Shown here in pieces: positions 11,862 to 24,420 of a stretch of DNA of 64,000 nucleotides. The DNA lies in contig JAQFVV010006453.1 in assembly GCA_028023455.1 (NCBI GenBank), positions 788,001 through 852,000 of the forward strand, read 5' to 3'. The position numbers and the translations under genes were made by a program. Below the pieces are notes generated by a model. The model worked only from the letters and a program-made list of their open reading frames with translations, was not told the origin of the DNA and did no database searches. How positions within the stretch are numbered: the first letter of the stretch is position 1; every line of letters begins with the position of its first letter. The DNA is from Epiperipatus broadwayi (Eukaryota > Onychophora > Udeonychophora > Euonychophora > Peripatidae).

Positions 11862-12024
11862 TATATATACTGACATGCCCTCATAAGAAAACCTGTAATT
11901 GCATAAAAATTATTAACAAAGCTAAGTGATTTGAGGGCATTTAACAATCTCAAAAGCACTTAGTTTCCATAATATTTTTTATGCAATTATAGTTTTTCTT
12001 ATGAGAGCATGTCAGCCCATATAT
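11862..12024. mobile_element. Near-complete palindrome of 163 bp (MITE-like)
   Basis: Arms of about 55 bp beginning with tatatatactgacatgccc are mirrored at the right end. Shorter pairings (aagctaagtg / cacttagttt, then tttgag / ctcaaa) continue inward, leaving only a small loop. Target-site evidence is ambiguous (TA or ttataa). Confidence 0.7.
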
Positions 12025-12424
12025 TTATAATAAACACCATTGAATTAATCATTTGATTTTCAATGTTTTCTTATAGAGGACACTAGGAGGTTCAAACATA
12101 AATAATTGCTTATATTTCATTTCAAAATAGAAGAATAATTGAGTAAATTTTTAACTTTATCCAAATTTTGTCTCATGAAATGATATCAATCTAGCAACTA
12201 CCAGTGATTATTTATTGCACAGATATAAGTCTTTTATTAGAAAAAATATAAGATAAAACAGCTATTAAATATCTCAATGCAGAGTGTAGGATTTACAGGT
12301 ATCAGTCAAATCATCAACATTGTCATTATAAGTAATTCACAAAATTGTATGGGTATAATGCCTCTACAGAGATAAAATATGGGAGAAAATAATATTTGTT
12401 AGGCTAGTTGAATAATATACAAAG

Positions 12425-12612
12425 AATTTATGGTTTTAAACCAACAAACATCATGTGATCACCATTTCTTATGCTTGCTTATAACTGTTATTAAAATAGA
12501 CCAAACTCTCCATACATTATGCACAAGCATTCTAGCATCCATTGATTGCTCTGGCTTGCACTGAATGGCACCACTATATGGAGAGTTTTGCCTGTTTTAA
12601 ATTTATGATTTT
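12425..12612 (-). mobile_element. Palindromic short element, copy 1
   Basis: It is flanked by aatttatggtttt (12425-12437) and aatttatgatttt (12600-12612), a 13-bp duplication with one mismatch. The insert carries a 3' tail block (accatttcttatgcttgctt) on its left and arms of about 30 bp ending in gagagttttgcctgtttt on its right. It has the same family and orientation as 13226-13553. Confidence 0.7.
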
Positions 12613-13225
12613 GTTTTACTTTCTATCTACTGGTATCTAGATACCATTTTAGCAACCATTATTTGGACAATAAGCTGGATTCACTTTATGGCAAGACATC
12701 TTTCTTAAATTTTTAAACCAATATAAGCGCTATCCATTGTTTTTCCACCTAAACTATTAAACTGTACAGTCCCTATGACCATGCAACAGTAGAGTAATAT
12801 ATTACTATTTTTATGCTATATTTTAAATCCTCCATTTTCTACACACAATTTAAAATTTAAATAAAGATATCTTTAAAAATGGAAAATAATAACTAAGATA
12901 CATTTCTGATTGAATCTGCATTCTTCAATCAGCTAATTACATCACATTGAATGTAATCTTTACTGCATTTTCTGTGCAATCTATCCTTATCAAAAGATGA
13001 CCATTTTATTCAAAACAAAATTGGAAATACAAAAATTATACATGTAAATTGTGCATGCTCAAAAATATATCCGGCTGAACATTATCTAGTTTTTCTATCT
13101 TTTACTGAGTTATGTATTGTTAATGAACGATACCTAGTATCTATATTTTTTTAGATTTAAAAACATGACAAAATGTTCTTTTATATTCTAAAATCACAGA
13201 TACTTTGCACTAAGATAATGACTGC
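12613..13225. other. AT-rich non-coding stretch
   Basis: No gene or repeat is recognised. Confidence 0.5.
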
Positions 13226-13553
13226 AAATTTAATATTTTAAGCCAATAAACATCACATGATCACCATTTCCTATGCTTGCTCATAACTGTTATTAAAACA
13301 GGCAAAACTCTCTATATGTATTGCCACTCAGTGCAAGCCAGAGTAATCAATGGATGCCAGGAGGCTTGTGCAGTGCTCTCAGATCCAAGGTTCATCACTG
13401 ACAAAGGCCACAATCCAGAAACTAATTTGGGGTTAGGATGAGTAGACACTAGATGGGGATTTTATTTACAAGCCTTCTTGCATCCATTGATTATTCTGGA
13501 TTGCACTGAATGGCAATACATATAGAGAGTTTTGCCTGTTTAAATTTAATATT
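13226..13553 (-). mobile_element. Palindromic short element, copy 2 (most complete)
   Basis: It is flanked by a perfect 12-bp TSD, aaatttaatatt (13226-13237 and 13542-13553). The 304-bp insert has inverted arms of about 70 bp (13297-13370 and 13468-13541; outer end aaacaggcaaaactctctat) around a centre of about 100 bp. A further 58 bp to the left is not mirrored. If the minus strand is sense, the order is antisense arm, centre, sense arm, unique 3' tail. No coding frame and no clear A/B boxes are seen, so the RNA origin is unknown. Confidence 0.78.
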
Positions 13554-14695
13554 AAAGAGGTATATTGATAATGTAGACTTAGTAATGTCCAAAAAATCTA
13601 CTAGTGTTGAACTAATTGCATTTTGGAATATATTCAATTAATTGTGTAATTTTGTAGTTTTAATTTTATTTTAAATAATAAAGATTACCTTTTGACAGAA
13701 ATGATCAGCACTGAAGATCCATGAAAGTTCATGTTGATATTTTCATTGTATTTTACATACATGGATTAGTATTAGTATAATCTTTAATTTGTTACGTTTC
13801 AGTGATAGGATTATCAATTTTTATAGCTCAATTTACAAGTGTTAAACTTTTGCATTTATCTTTAGATAATAATGATTTTAGTTCAATGCATTGATTAATT
13901 AGGCTGGAAATTATTGTATTATATTATTGCAAAGGAAACTATTCTTACTAAATGCAACCACAGAGTACTATTATATTCAAATATTTTTTGCTATCCTTAT
14001 GTAATTGTAATTGATTTATTTTAACATTTTGAACATTGGCTAAAAAGCAGCTTTATTCAGTACATATATGTAGACATTTTCTGAGCAGCCTTTCGACTGG
14101 TAAAGCACATTCATAGACCTATATAGACAATGGCTAATTGCACTTTTAATAGATGAAGCCAGATTCATAGCACTCCAGTGCTGTGAATTTGGATTCATCT
14201 TCTGAAAGCATTCTCAGTCATACTCTACAATATATACTAAATAAAGCCTCTTCTTAGCTTACTTTCAAAACATTGAAATAAATCAATAGTATCATTATTG
14301 TAGTTTGACCATGTCTCCTCCACCATTAGTAACATCTCAGAAAACTTTAAAATTTAGATCTTTCTGCTCACACTTTAAATAGTTGGAAGAAATTTATTAT
14401 TAATAAATATAAAACAAGGACAATGGATTCATATTTGAATTGTGACTTGGATCATGAAAAGAGTGCCGATTCAAGCAGAAATGTTTTTTTTTTTGAGATC
14501 ATTTGCATTTTTTCCAATACCTTTATTCATATATTTAAAGTGTTTGAAAAAAAAAATGGAAGTTTTAAAATATATCTGAGATATTACACATGAGTTAAAA
14601 GAAGGGGAGAGGAATAAAAAAGGAGGCATCAGTTTAATTAATGGTACTATGTGTTTTTCTAAAGGTTTGTGATGTGTTTCTACTGACAGTAAGTG
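13554..14695. other. AT-rich non-coding stretch
   Basis: No gene is recognised. The short frame at 14471-14698 is a chance ORF ending in the next element's target site. Confidence 0.5.
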
Positions 14696-14807
14696 CATTA
14701 ATATTTAAAACAGGCAAAACTCCCCATACAGTAGTGTCACTCAGTGCACAAAAACAGTTATGAGCAAGCATAAGAAATGGTAATCATGTGATGTACATCA
14801 ATATCTA
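14696..14807 (+). mobile_element. Palindromic short element, copy 3 (internally deleted)
   Basis: The flanks cattaatattta (14696-14707) and catcaatatcta (14796-14807) are a 12-bp duplication with two mismatches. The 88-bp insert joins the antisense arm end (aaaacaggcaaaactcccca) directly to the sense 3' tail (gttatgagcaagcataagaa), losing the centre and sense arm. Its orientation is opposite to copies 1 and 2. Confidence 0.62.
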
Positions 14808-15769
14808 ATTAAGTTTAAAAATTATATAAAGACTAAAAGTGGCATAATGATTTGTGGCCTAAGAAATAATTTGTGGAGATAATTAATGTATTTATCTAAA
14901 AATATTGTTGTAATGAGGAGCACATGAAATTTCTCACTTGTAAATTGAAATTGTAAAATTTTGAGATTGTATATATTAATAGTATTTAAAACTTTAATAT
15001 CTTACTTAAAAAAAAATACCATATGTTAACATACTCTCATAGCGCAGAAGTAGCTTATGATCTGGGGCTGAAATTCAAATCAAATATATTTTTCAAGAGG
15101 TTTTGAGGTTTTTTTTCTAATAGCTATTCCATAAAAAAATTCACTGATTAGTAAACGGGTGTTTTGCTATTTTTAATTATGTAAAATAAGGATGGAAGAA
15201 CATTCAAATTCTCACCACCTGATACTTGGCGAGACTGATAAGTATTGCATTTTTCTACATTTTTTTAAGGAGTTGTGTTGATCTTTGCTCTGCAGAGGAC
15301 GATTTATAAAAAAAAATACTATTTTACCATTATATATTAAATATATTAGCACTTAAAATTTTCCACAGTTTAAAACAAACCTAATTGCATAAAAGATAAC
15401 GTTTGTATTCATCTAATGCATTGCATTTTCTTTTATCATCTTATTACCCCCATATATCAAGTAATTATTGCAAATAATGATTTTTTTTTTATTTGATTTG
15501 TCTAAACTGCATGAACTCGTCTTTAGTTTTCAAAACAAGCTGATATCCTTGAGATAAAAACGAATAACTTGAAAGCTTGAGCTAAAAGCAAATTGGAAAA
15601 GAAAAGCAATTCTCATTTTGGAAGTTTATAAGGAAGAATTTTTATAGCAGTTTTAACTCTTCCGACATTTGTTTTTATATATGTATAAACAAATAAAAAA
15701 CATGTTTTGAAATATGGCATTTAATGAAGGTACTTAGATTTGAGCTTGATACGGTTTATATACTATTTT
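14808..15769. other. AT-rich non-coding stretch
   Basis: No gene is recognised. Confidence 0.5.
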
Positions 15770-16208
15770 CAGCGGTCGGCAATTTTTTAGATATTGCGGA
15801 CCACTAACATACTTTTTAAAAATATGAATTAATAGGAGCATTGAGTATGATATTCATATATATTTATTTATATATTAATAATTTTAACATAGGGGTGAGC
15901 CGTAGTCAAATTTGATGCTTAATATGCTTAATCAATTTTACAGAATTCGGTATTTTATTTTGTTACTTTTTCTGTGCCACTTCGAGTAGGGGTTAAATAA
16001 ACGGCTTTGAGGTAGATATTTTTCTAGTCACAACAAATCAATTAGTAATATAATGGTCTAGTTCTATTTTACATATAATAATAGGACTTAAACAAAATTA
16101 ATTTTTTATTTAAAAATTTTATTAAATGAGCTTAGCGAATTTAAATAATACCTGAATTTCTTTGCGGACCATTAAAATTACAACGCGGACCATGGTTGCC
16201 GACCTCTG
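15770..16208. mobile_element. Non-autonomous hAT-like element
   Basis: It begins cagcggtcggcaa and ends ttgccgacctctg. Subterminal gcggacca motifs lie near both ends (about 15798, and twice at 16163-16192). CAG..GGTCGGCAA ends with gcggacc subterminal repeats are characteristic of hAT-superfamily MITEs. The interior of about 440 bp has no transposase frame. I did not find a convincing 8-bp TSD, so one flank may have been altered. Confidence 0.7.
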
Positions 16209-16499
16209 GTATAAATAACTTTAAGGAATAATAGGGTATCATATATTAGTATGTTAAATAATATCAAATATTGCAAAATTATATAACATTTAACTAAATT
16301 TCTCATAATATGATCCCAGCAATAAATTGGAACAAGCTGAAGATATTTTTGGTTGGCTTAAATATTTGTCTAGAAATGATTTATTTTCTTTATGATTATA
16401 GCTCTTAACTTGTCAAGCTACCAGTCAACATAATCCAGAAATGAAAACTTAATTATGCTTGGTTAATTGTGCAAGGTAATCTGATCAGTAATTCATTGG

Positions 16500-16870
16500 T
16501 TACTAGATAAATCAATAAGTAGATAAATGGAATAACTTTAACTAGATGGTCAGATATGAAGGTAAATTGAGTCGGAAAATAGATCAGTCAATAGTTAGAT
16601 TAACAAGAAGAACAAGTAGGTATGTCAGTAAGTAAATAAATATGTTATTTAACAGAGAGGTAGAAAAAGAGAGCGGTAGATGGTTATGGAGGGAGGTGTA
16701 AAAATAGAAATATATACAGAAATAGATAAATAGATAGACTAACATACAGGAATAGAGGATGGAACTAGAGAATAAAGGATGATAAAAAAATAGAGATATT
16801 TTTAATACTGAAAGCATGGTTGTCAAATAGATGAATTAATAGATAAATGGATGCATGCATGTATTGGGCA
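16500..16870. repeat. Degenerate GATA/TAGA-type simple-repeat region
   Basis: Repeated short words such as agataaat, agatagat, gtaggtaagt and gatggatg form a low-complexity purine-rich patch. The 80-codon minus-strand frame within it reflects composition only. Confidence 0.6.
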
Positions 16871-17440
16871 GGTAAACGAGTAATAAAAACTATATTATCT
16901 TGAAAATTCTGATAAGTAAAGATTTATAATTTTATTTAACAGTTAAAAAATATATTTCATTGCCACTTTTATTTTTTAATATTACAACATTTATTTTTTT
17001 AAAAATAAATTCAAAAATTCTTTGCCTACTAAAAAATTACTCAATTGATAAACGCAAACTTTTAATTTGATTTCCATGGCAACAAAAGTAAGGGAAAAGC
17101 ATCTGCAAAGCAAATATTTTTTATTTATATAATAAATAAACAATTATGTTTTTTTTTCTTTTTACACTAATTAGCAGTTAAATCATAATTGAAACAAATA
17201 TTTTAGAAGTCAGTTTAATGAATTAAAATTTTTGTGAAATATGTATATGGTAACCTTACAGATGCTTCTGTAAATTGGCTATTAGAAGTTTAAAACTGCA
17301 AACATTTTATTGGCATTAATTTTTATAGTCAAGCAAGTATATTCATTGCTGTCATTGATTGTATAGCATAGAATATAATCAATATCATGTTTAATAGTCT
17401 TTCTTAATAATGCTTATGTAATATATGAATTTTTCTATAG
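16871..17440. other. AT-rich non-coding stretch
   Basis: No gene is recognised. Confidence 0.5.
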
Positions 17441-17622
17441 TACAGGCTTTTTCATACTTGCACTCCAATATGTAATATGTAGGGGGTTTGAACTCAGACT
17501 TTCACATGACCCTCAACTATCCATGCTATCTTATACTGCTGATACACTTGATCACACACATGTTGAAAAGATAAATAATCATCAATATAAGTATTTTGTG
17601 CTAAACCAGCACTCGTCAGTTG
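17441..17622 (-). mobile_element. tRNA-derived SINE, family with palindromic members
   Basis: Read on the minus strand it aligns with the sense halves at 27560-27760 and 38600-38765. A Pol III B-box-like gagttcaaacccc lies at about 17485-17497. Upstream is the ctggtttagcac block and downstream a 3' tail with an aagcctgta end. This copy is a monomer without an obvious inverted arm. The open frame across it is not a gene. Confidence 0.68.
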
Positions 17623-17979
17623 ATAAAGTATAATTTTATAAAGCATTTTTGAATGGCTTTCCAAGCAGATTTTATTATTGACACTTGTATAAAATATGTA
17701 AATATATATTTTATCATTATTGTTATTAAAGAACAAAGATATCAAATGGTATAAACAGATATAAATGTTCTCACCCATAAAACAATTAATTTCATACAGA
17801 AATAAAGAAGAGAATTATAAATTTAACATTGCCACACTAAAATATTTTGAGTACATTTTCATTTAAAACAAACTTTATTAGGTCAAAAAAAAAAGGTTAC
17901 ATTTTGTAGACAAAAAGGCAATTAATAAAGGAGAAGCTTATAGATAAACTTAAGTAAAGCTAAAGCAATTGTTAATTAA
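17623..17979. other. AT-rich non-coding stretch
   Basis: No gene is recognised. Confidence 0.5.
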
Positions 17980-18204
17980 TTAATGACTAAAAGCCTTAGG
18001 GTAATTGACAATGTCCAAAGTTGGAAATTGTTGTGATAGTCCTTGTACACTTGTGTTGTCATGAAGCCTAAACAACTTCCAAGTTTCTTCATATATAAAT
18101 TTTGATGATAGCAATTGGTCTCTCGCTTTTATTTTTTTGATGGTTTGTACGAAGCAAGAGTTTTGATCTGGATTAGGGTGTTTATACATCATTTTACATC
18201 TCAC
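17980..18204 (-). pseudogene. Unidentified coding-like frame, 74 codons
   Basis: The residue composition (KHPNPDQNS, IKKIKARDQLL, IYEETWKLF, FPTLDIVNYPK) is more protein-like than other small frames here, and local base use is less AT-rich. The HxNPD start followed by a lysine/arginine-rich helix and a YEE segment loosely recalls the region after FLYWCH fingers in MULE-type transposases, but this is only an impression. It could be an exon, a transposase fragment or chance. Confidence 0.25.
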
Positions 18205-20600
18205 ATACCAGATTGAGTAGGTAATAAATATTGATAGTCTAATAATTGGAAACTTTTTGGTTATGTGCAGAATAAACAGTGTTTACATTTTTATATTTTG
18301 TGTGCATGTGTGGAAGTTTACATGTTTAAATTTTAGATTTAACAAAGATTGATTTAGTTTACTCGAATATTTATTCAATGATATTCATTAAAAGGTTAAT
18401 TTAAATTTAATTTAATAACTATCTGAGCTCTATTAAGATTTATGACATTTATTTTAAATGAATGCTTATAAAATTATTTTAAAACATGGAAGTGAAAAAG
18501 GGTGATTGGAAAAGAGTGAAATTATTTTTTTCTTTTTTCTTCTTTATTTTGAATATTCATAAAATTTTATCATCTTGTTTCAAAAATTTTAGCACATAGC
18601 ATTTTGCCTCGCAGTAACCATGATGACTTCTTCTGGTTTTCTGGAAAAACTAAGAAACCACAATGCATAATGGAAAATATATTGAATCACATGTCAGCTG
18701 ATCAAACAAGAATAAAAGCTAAAGCTTAGAAAATTCAGATGGTCTTCACAAAATCTTATTGCAGTCAGAACTGAAACAAGTTTATATTTTAAATGGCTAT
18801 TTTGTTTGCCATCTGCAGGATGATTGGCTAAATTAAACTGCTAAGTATTTGCCTTTGCTAGGCAAATGACTTCTTTTCATCATTATAGAAGAAATTTAGA
18901 TAACAACAAATAAACCACAAACAATCATTGATTAATTAATTAATTCTTTATTTCAAGAAATCTCATTTATTACAATGAACTGTTAGTGGAAAGATGGATA
19001 AATTGACTTATGGAATGCTGTCTCACAAATTCAACAATAAATCACATAACTTTTTAATTGGAAATAATAGTAAATAATTGATATATTTTGGAAAATTATA
19101 TGTATTAATTTCAAATAAATTGTTGATGTTTATTTTCAAAAATAGGGTAAAATAATTGTTCTTTTACTTCAAGAAATGAACATATTAGTCTCTATATTGT
19201 GAATTTATGTAAACAAAATTAAATAAAAATAAAATATGTTAAGTCTATTTTTTCAAAAATGATACTACAATTGATAGAAATTTAATTAAACAAACATATA
19301 TATACAAATCAGTTAAATAAATATGAATTTAGTTGTATATAGTAATTTTTTTAACCCTTTAACAATTTGATAATTTCTATAATTCCATCTGGTGAGAGTT
19401 TTTGAAAATGCTCAATTTTCCACTTCTGTAGAAAATTTTTAATTTATTCTAAAACTCAATAAATTTGTTTTTATTTATTTTTAATTTAATTTTATAAACA
19501 AATAATAGTGTAAAAAAGCACATTTGATCTTAAATATTTAAAAACTGATTTGTAATAGGAATAAAGTACCACAAATGTCTTTAACTATGTTAGTGTCAAC
19601 ATTCTTTCAAGAAAGGAACAATTTTTTTTTTTATTTTAAGTTGTTTTTGTTTTAAATGTAAACAAATGAAGGTAGATTTATGATAAACATATCAAATTGT
19701 ACTTTAAAATCTGTTATTTACTTTATAAATATTAAAATACTTGAAACAAAATTAACACTATGTCAATTTTGACAGGTAATAATGTCAACTGAGAATTTCA
19801 CATGAAACATAATCAAAAAGGAAAGAACATCTTAAAATAAATGTCTCCTTTAGAGAACAACAGAGTCAAGATGATTGATGTTTGCTGAATTTCCATAAGA
19901 TACTGATTTCTTCAGATTTTTTTTCAATTAAAAAATCAATAAAAGCAATATGGTTGAATTTATGATGCTAAAAAAGCCTGTGCTAATATAAATTCCAATA
20001 CAACTGCATCCTAAAGTCACAGAATTACCACAATTTTGCTAATGGAAACACCCAATGATTTTAAATGAGTATAAAAGTGATTAAGTTAAAATAAATAAAG
20101 ATTACAAAACACAAACCAAGTTGTACAAAATCTTCTAACTGTCAATTACTTGCAGGTGAAATGCTTGCTTTAAATAGCATTTTGAAAGATGATACTCTAA
20201 ATAGCTAAACAATAAAGCATTTGTAGAAAATATTTATCACATTTGCAAAACCCAAGAGCAAATGTCAAGTAGCTGTTTTTATGACAAATATTGGAATTTG
20301 ATACATTTATAAAAAAATAAAAAAACTGTAAAAGAGTTCATATGTTTATTATTTCTACTAATTTTTAGAAATACAAATAAAATAACATCTTAATATGCAA
20401 AAATGACCCAAGATTGACCTTTACCATTTCAAATTCAAGAGCAAAGAATTTGAAGCTTTTTAATTCTAAAAATAAAATGAAGTTTCTCCTCTAATTTATC
20501 TTTATCATGAATTTTAAAACAATATCTTAATGTAAATATTGTTTAAGTGGGAAGGAAAAAAATATATACTACTTGTTTATTAAAATAATGCTACTTTTAT
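18205..20600. other. Long AT-rich non-coding stretch
   Basis: About 2.4 kb without recognised genes, repeats or long open frames. Confidence 0.5.
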
Positions 20601-20613
20601 ACTACTATTTTTA

Positions 20614-20780
20614 AGGGGGTGGGGAATACGACTACTCATAATACAAATGTTGTTTGGGGAGTGGGGTCTACTAATGCTTTAAAACTATGTAATTATATTA
20701 AAAATACTTTTATATTACTAATTGTAACGAGGTGGGGGGGGGGGCTCTTAATACGTTGTTTAAAGGGGGTAAAACTTTTT
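20614..20780 (+). other. Cluster of G-runs, possible G-quadruplex
   Basis: Runs of G5-T-G4 (20615-20624), G4-AGT-G4 (20656-20666), G2-T-G11 (20731-20744) and G5 (20765-20769) lie on one strand inside AT-rich DNA. Loops between runs are long, so folding is possible only within the tighter pairs. The 72-codon frame across it is a by-product. Confidence 0.5.
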
Positions 20781-21205
20781 TGCCAATATTTTTTAAGTGG
20801 GAAGAGTGGAGGAGACGGACTTAAAACAAATGTGTAAGGACAGGAAAAAATCTACTACTTATTCACTAAACCTACACAACTTTTTTATATTTATATTTTT
20901 AAGTCACATAAAGAAATATAATGTTGTTTAATGGCAGTGGGAGTGCCTACATTTATCGCTTGATATTTTCAGTAGTGCTTTGATAGTTCCACAAGAATCA
21001 ATAAATATCCCTGAGTGCCTGTTGAGTATTGCATATTCCTTCATTTCTTTTCTAAGAAAGGCTGGTATTTTTTAAAGAATTTAGTATTATATCTGTTAAA
21101 AGCAATTAACTTTTTAAAAATATTATTTATTATTTTAGAGAATACTTTTAATTAAAAATTATAACTCATTTTATTCAAAGATTAATGGTTTTATAAATGA
21201 AATAT
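20781..21205. other. AT-rich non-coding stretch
   Basis: No gene is recognised. Confidence 0.5.
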
Positions 21206-21256
21206 ATCTCTCTCTCTCTCACTTTCTCTCAGTCACTCACTCACTCACTCACAGAG
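21206..21256. repeat. (TC)n followed by (TCAC)n microsatellite
   Basis: A tctctctctctc run and then repeated tcac units. Confidence 0.9.
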
Positions 21257-21739
21257 CAAGCAGCTGAAAATGTGTTTCATCATCAGTAGGAGCTGAAATC
21301 AAACTATAATTTGAAAATATTTTTCCACTTCCTTTTTATTATTCCTAAGGTTTTGAGTGAAACATTTACCATTTCCTGATATCGTCTTTATGGAAGCGTT
21401 AAGAACTGCTGTAACAAATGGAGCTTATCAAGATCATGTGACCTCAGAAGCTGTTTTTAGGATGTTCCAGGATACTATTCATCATAATCATAATGAAAAT
21501 GTTTTAAAAAAGTAGCAAATTTGACAGGCAATAAAATAATATCATTATTTATTAAAAAAGTGTATACTTTTTAATAGCCTTTTTATAATGTTTTAAAATT
21601 ACTTTCTTATAATTTATAATCAGTATCTTGTTTTTTATCAATTAAATAATCAATAAATTATAGAATACACACTTAGATATGTGTGATATATCCAAAGGAT
21701 GTACAAAAGTATGCTTAAATATATATAACTGTGGTGATG
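21257..21739. other. AT-rich non-coding stretch
   Basis: No gene is recognised. Confidence 0.5.
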
Positions 21740-23166
21740 TTATGTGATGCACTGTGGCTTCTCCTTTCTCGGAGTCAGGAATCTCTCAGCTACTATGCCC
21801 AGAGAAACCTGTTAGTCAACTTACCTTCCCTATTCATCCCCCACCCTGGTTTTCCATATTATTCTCTATCTTGCTCCCATTTCCACATTATAATCTTTGT
21901 CAACTCTATGGCCTTTATATAAAAAATCCCTCATCTTTTCCCAAACCCAGCATAAAAACCAAAAACCCAACTTCTGTATAATCACTTTGTTTATATTTAT
22001 TCTTCCACAACTTCATTATTTGTATGCTTTCTTCTTGTAGGCATTTACATTCAATTAACAGATGCCTAATATTTTCTATGCCTTCCTTACATAACTTGCT
22101 GATTAAATCACTCATTTTTTTAAATTTTATTTATGAGCATATTCCCTTGTTGTTTTAAGATCCTATTCAAGCTTTAAACTGTAAACTACTTTCCTTGCTA
22201 TTATCATAAATTAAGTTTCACCCAATATTCTGTTTACTTCATTATATATTTAAACTCTTTTTTACTCTCCATATTAATTCTCCATCTCACCAACTATCTA
22301 TTTTTTATTAATGCATCTATTCTTCTCTCCCATTCCTTGCCACTATAACACTCAACAATTCTCCTAACACAATCATCTCACCTTTTGTATAAGTATACTG
22401 ATATAAAGTCTTTATCCAAATTTTCTGCATACCATACTTACTACCTTTCTCACCTATCTCATTTCCTGTTCTTTTGGCTATTCTCTTATTATTCATAATT
22501 TGCAATCTAATGAACATTTTCATTTTGCTTTTTGCATCTCTCATATAAAAACTTGACCATCCCATTTTTCCTTGAATTGCCCCCTTTGTTTTCCACACAT
22601 CTGTATCTAATGTATGTCTTCCTACTTCTCTTTGTATTTTTTCTAAGTAATCTAACAACTCTTTACTAACACATAACACATCACTACCATAAGTTAACCC
22701 CACTACTTCCACTCACTTTCATACAATTCTAGCTACATCATATTCATTTCTTTATCAGTATCTTTCTTTTCTTTGCTTCATTTATCAATTTTTTCTCCCA
22801 TTCATCTAAGCAATTTCTGTGAAGTAATGATTCCAAATACTTATACCTATTTACCACATTTAATTTTATATTCCCCAATAAAAAAATTTTTCTCTTCTCT
22901 TTCCCAGCATTTATCATCATTACTTTTGATTTTTCTTCACTAAGTTTATTCCCCATCTCTTTACCCATCCTTGCAGATCTCTTCAGCATAACTTCCATAT
23001 CTTCCCTACTTTCTATGTACAAAAAGGTATCATCAACAAATAAAAGGCCTGGTAATGTATATACTCCCTTCCCATCTATTAATGGTATCTCTATTCCTCT
23101 TTTTAGTCTTTCTATTGCTCTTCCAATTTCTCTCAAATATAACAAAAACAAAATAGGTGATAATAA
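21740..23166 (-). pseudogene. Non-LTR retrotransposon (LINE), 5'-truncated 3' half, non-RTE clade
   Basis: Reading leftwards from 23166, the translation gives LSPILFLLYLREIGRAIER (end of RT motif B), then PGLLFVDDTFLYIES with motif C as FVDD, then SEEKSKVMM and a VNRYKYLESLL thumb motif. The frame breaks near 22745 and resumes at 22712-22317 with GAIQGKMGWSSF and RDAKSKM. After another break, 22115-21915 contains IENIRHLLIECKCLQEE, resembling the C..H..C knuckle at LINE C-termini. It is truncated inside the RT at 23166 and carries frameshifts and stops, so it is dead. It is clearly different from the RTE copies; I cannot name the clade. Confidence 0.78.
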
Positions 23167-23570
23167 ATCTAGTTAATTAGATAGTGTCTAGAGTATGTAA
23201 ACAAAGAGACAGCTTATCTTCCATAACAATGTGTATTGAGAAACCAACAACAACCTCATCTAATATACAGTGTTTTGTTCTGAAAGTAGATAATTGTTTC
23301 ATTAATTCAGGATATAGAGCATCAATTGTATTTTATAGTTTCTAATGGTCATGGATAATATTCAAATTATAACTGAGTGATTCTACTCAAGAGTAAAAAT
23401 AAAAGGTCTACTCAAGAATAAAAATAAAAGGTGAAAACTTTTGAAAATGCATTTACATCCATGCACATTTTAATTTATAAACAATATGTCAGAAAGTGAA
23501 TTATATATAGCTAAATACAATATATATATATATTGTGCCAGTCAAAACATGCTTATCAAGAAGTAAGGGT

Positions 23571-23604
<34 letters not shown>

Positions 23605-24099
23605 TAAATGGGATCTCCATTATGTAAATGAAGTTAAATTCAGAGCCAAGGTGTATTGATGTTCAATAACCAATAAGAGTAGTTCTGCAGACTGAAGAAA
23701 ACAATAACAAAACTGTTAAAGTTACTAATCAATAGGAGACTCCTTTTGATCAGCCACTTACATTGTAATGTATAAGCTAGAAGCCAAGATAAACCAGTAG
23801 CATCCCTAAAGTTGGTCAACTAGGCATATACCTGGGCCCCAAGATCTAGTAGTGGCTTTTATCCAACTATCTTATTTCAATCAACAGTACTATATATCTT
23901 ACACATTAATGAAATATCTGAGAGAGAATATTTGATGCAAGATCTTGTACATAAATTTAAATATTCCTTTTACTATTTAGATAAGAGTAAATATTGTATA
24001 TGTTCCTTTCTTGCATTAAAAATTAAAGATGTTACTTATTTATTCCCTTTTTTTTATTTACTGGGGACCCCACTCCATATTTATGCCTGAGATCTCAAA
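23167..24099. other. Non-coding stretch with TA tracts and short duplications
   Basis: It holds two (TA)n runs (about 23520-23535 and 23577-23600) and a near-perfect 24-bp tandem pair at about 23392-23440 (actcaagagtaaaaataaaa). Faint similarity of 23690-23830 to the RTE 5' region suggests older RTE DNA. Confidence 0.45.
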
Positions 24100-24420
24100 A
24101 TTCCAAGAGTGATGCTATGTAGAACTGTCACTACACATTGTATCTTAAGTCTTATAGTTATAAGACCCAGCTACTAACTCATACATAATAAGTCTTATAG
24201 TTATAAGACCCAGCTACTAACTCATACATAATAATGTGATTGACTGATCTAAAGAGATATTCTTTTGATTAGTAGTAGCTTGGACAGATTTGCTGTTGTT
24301 GTTTTTTTTTTTTCGGCCTGCAAAATCACTTTTTATTTGTTGCTGCATATCAATACATCTTGACTGTGGATTGAATTTGGTATATATAATGGTTATCCCA
24401 TTAACTAATTAATTTATATT
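24100..24420 (+). repeat. RTE 5'-UTR-like unit A, with internal 43-bp duplication
   Basis: The unit aligns with 24480-24725 (shared words: gctacgcattgtat/actacacattgtat, agcttggaca, ggctgcagcatata/gttgctgcatatca, ctgtggattgaatt). It contains a tandem duplication of 43 bp (24147-24189, 24190-24232) centred on the palindrome cttatagttataag. Repeated units ahead of the RTE coding region may represent promoter monomers or the remains of an earlier insertion. Confidence 0.55.

Noticed and set aside
16584-16826. 80-codon hydrophobic minus-strand frame as membrane protein
   Set aside because: It comes from a GATA-type simple-repeat region; the tyrosine/leucine-rich translation reflects base composition.
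21731-21981. Two overlapping plus-strand frames of 63 and 75 codons
   Set aside because: They are antisense to the 3' end of the minus-strand LINE remnant.
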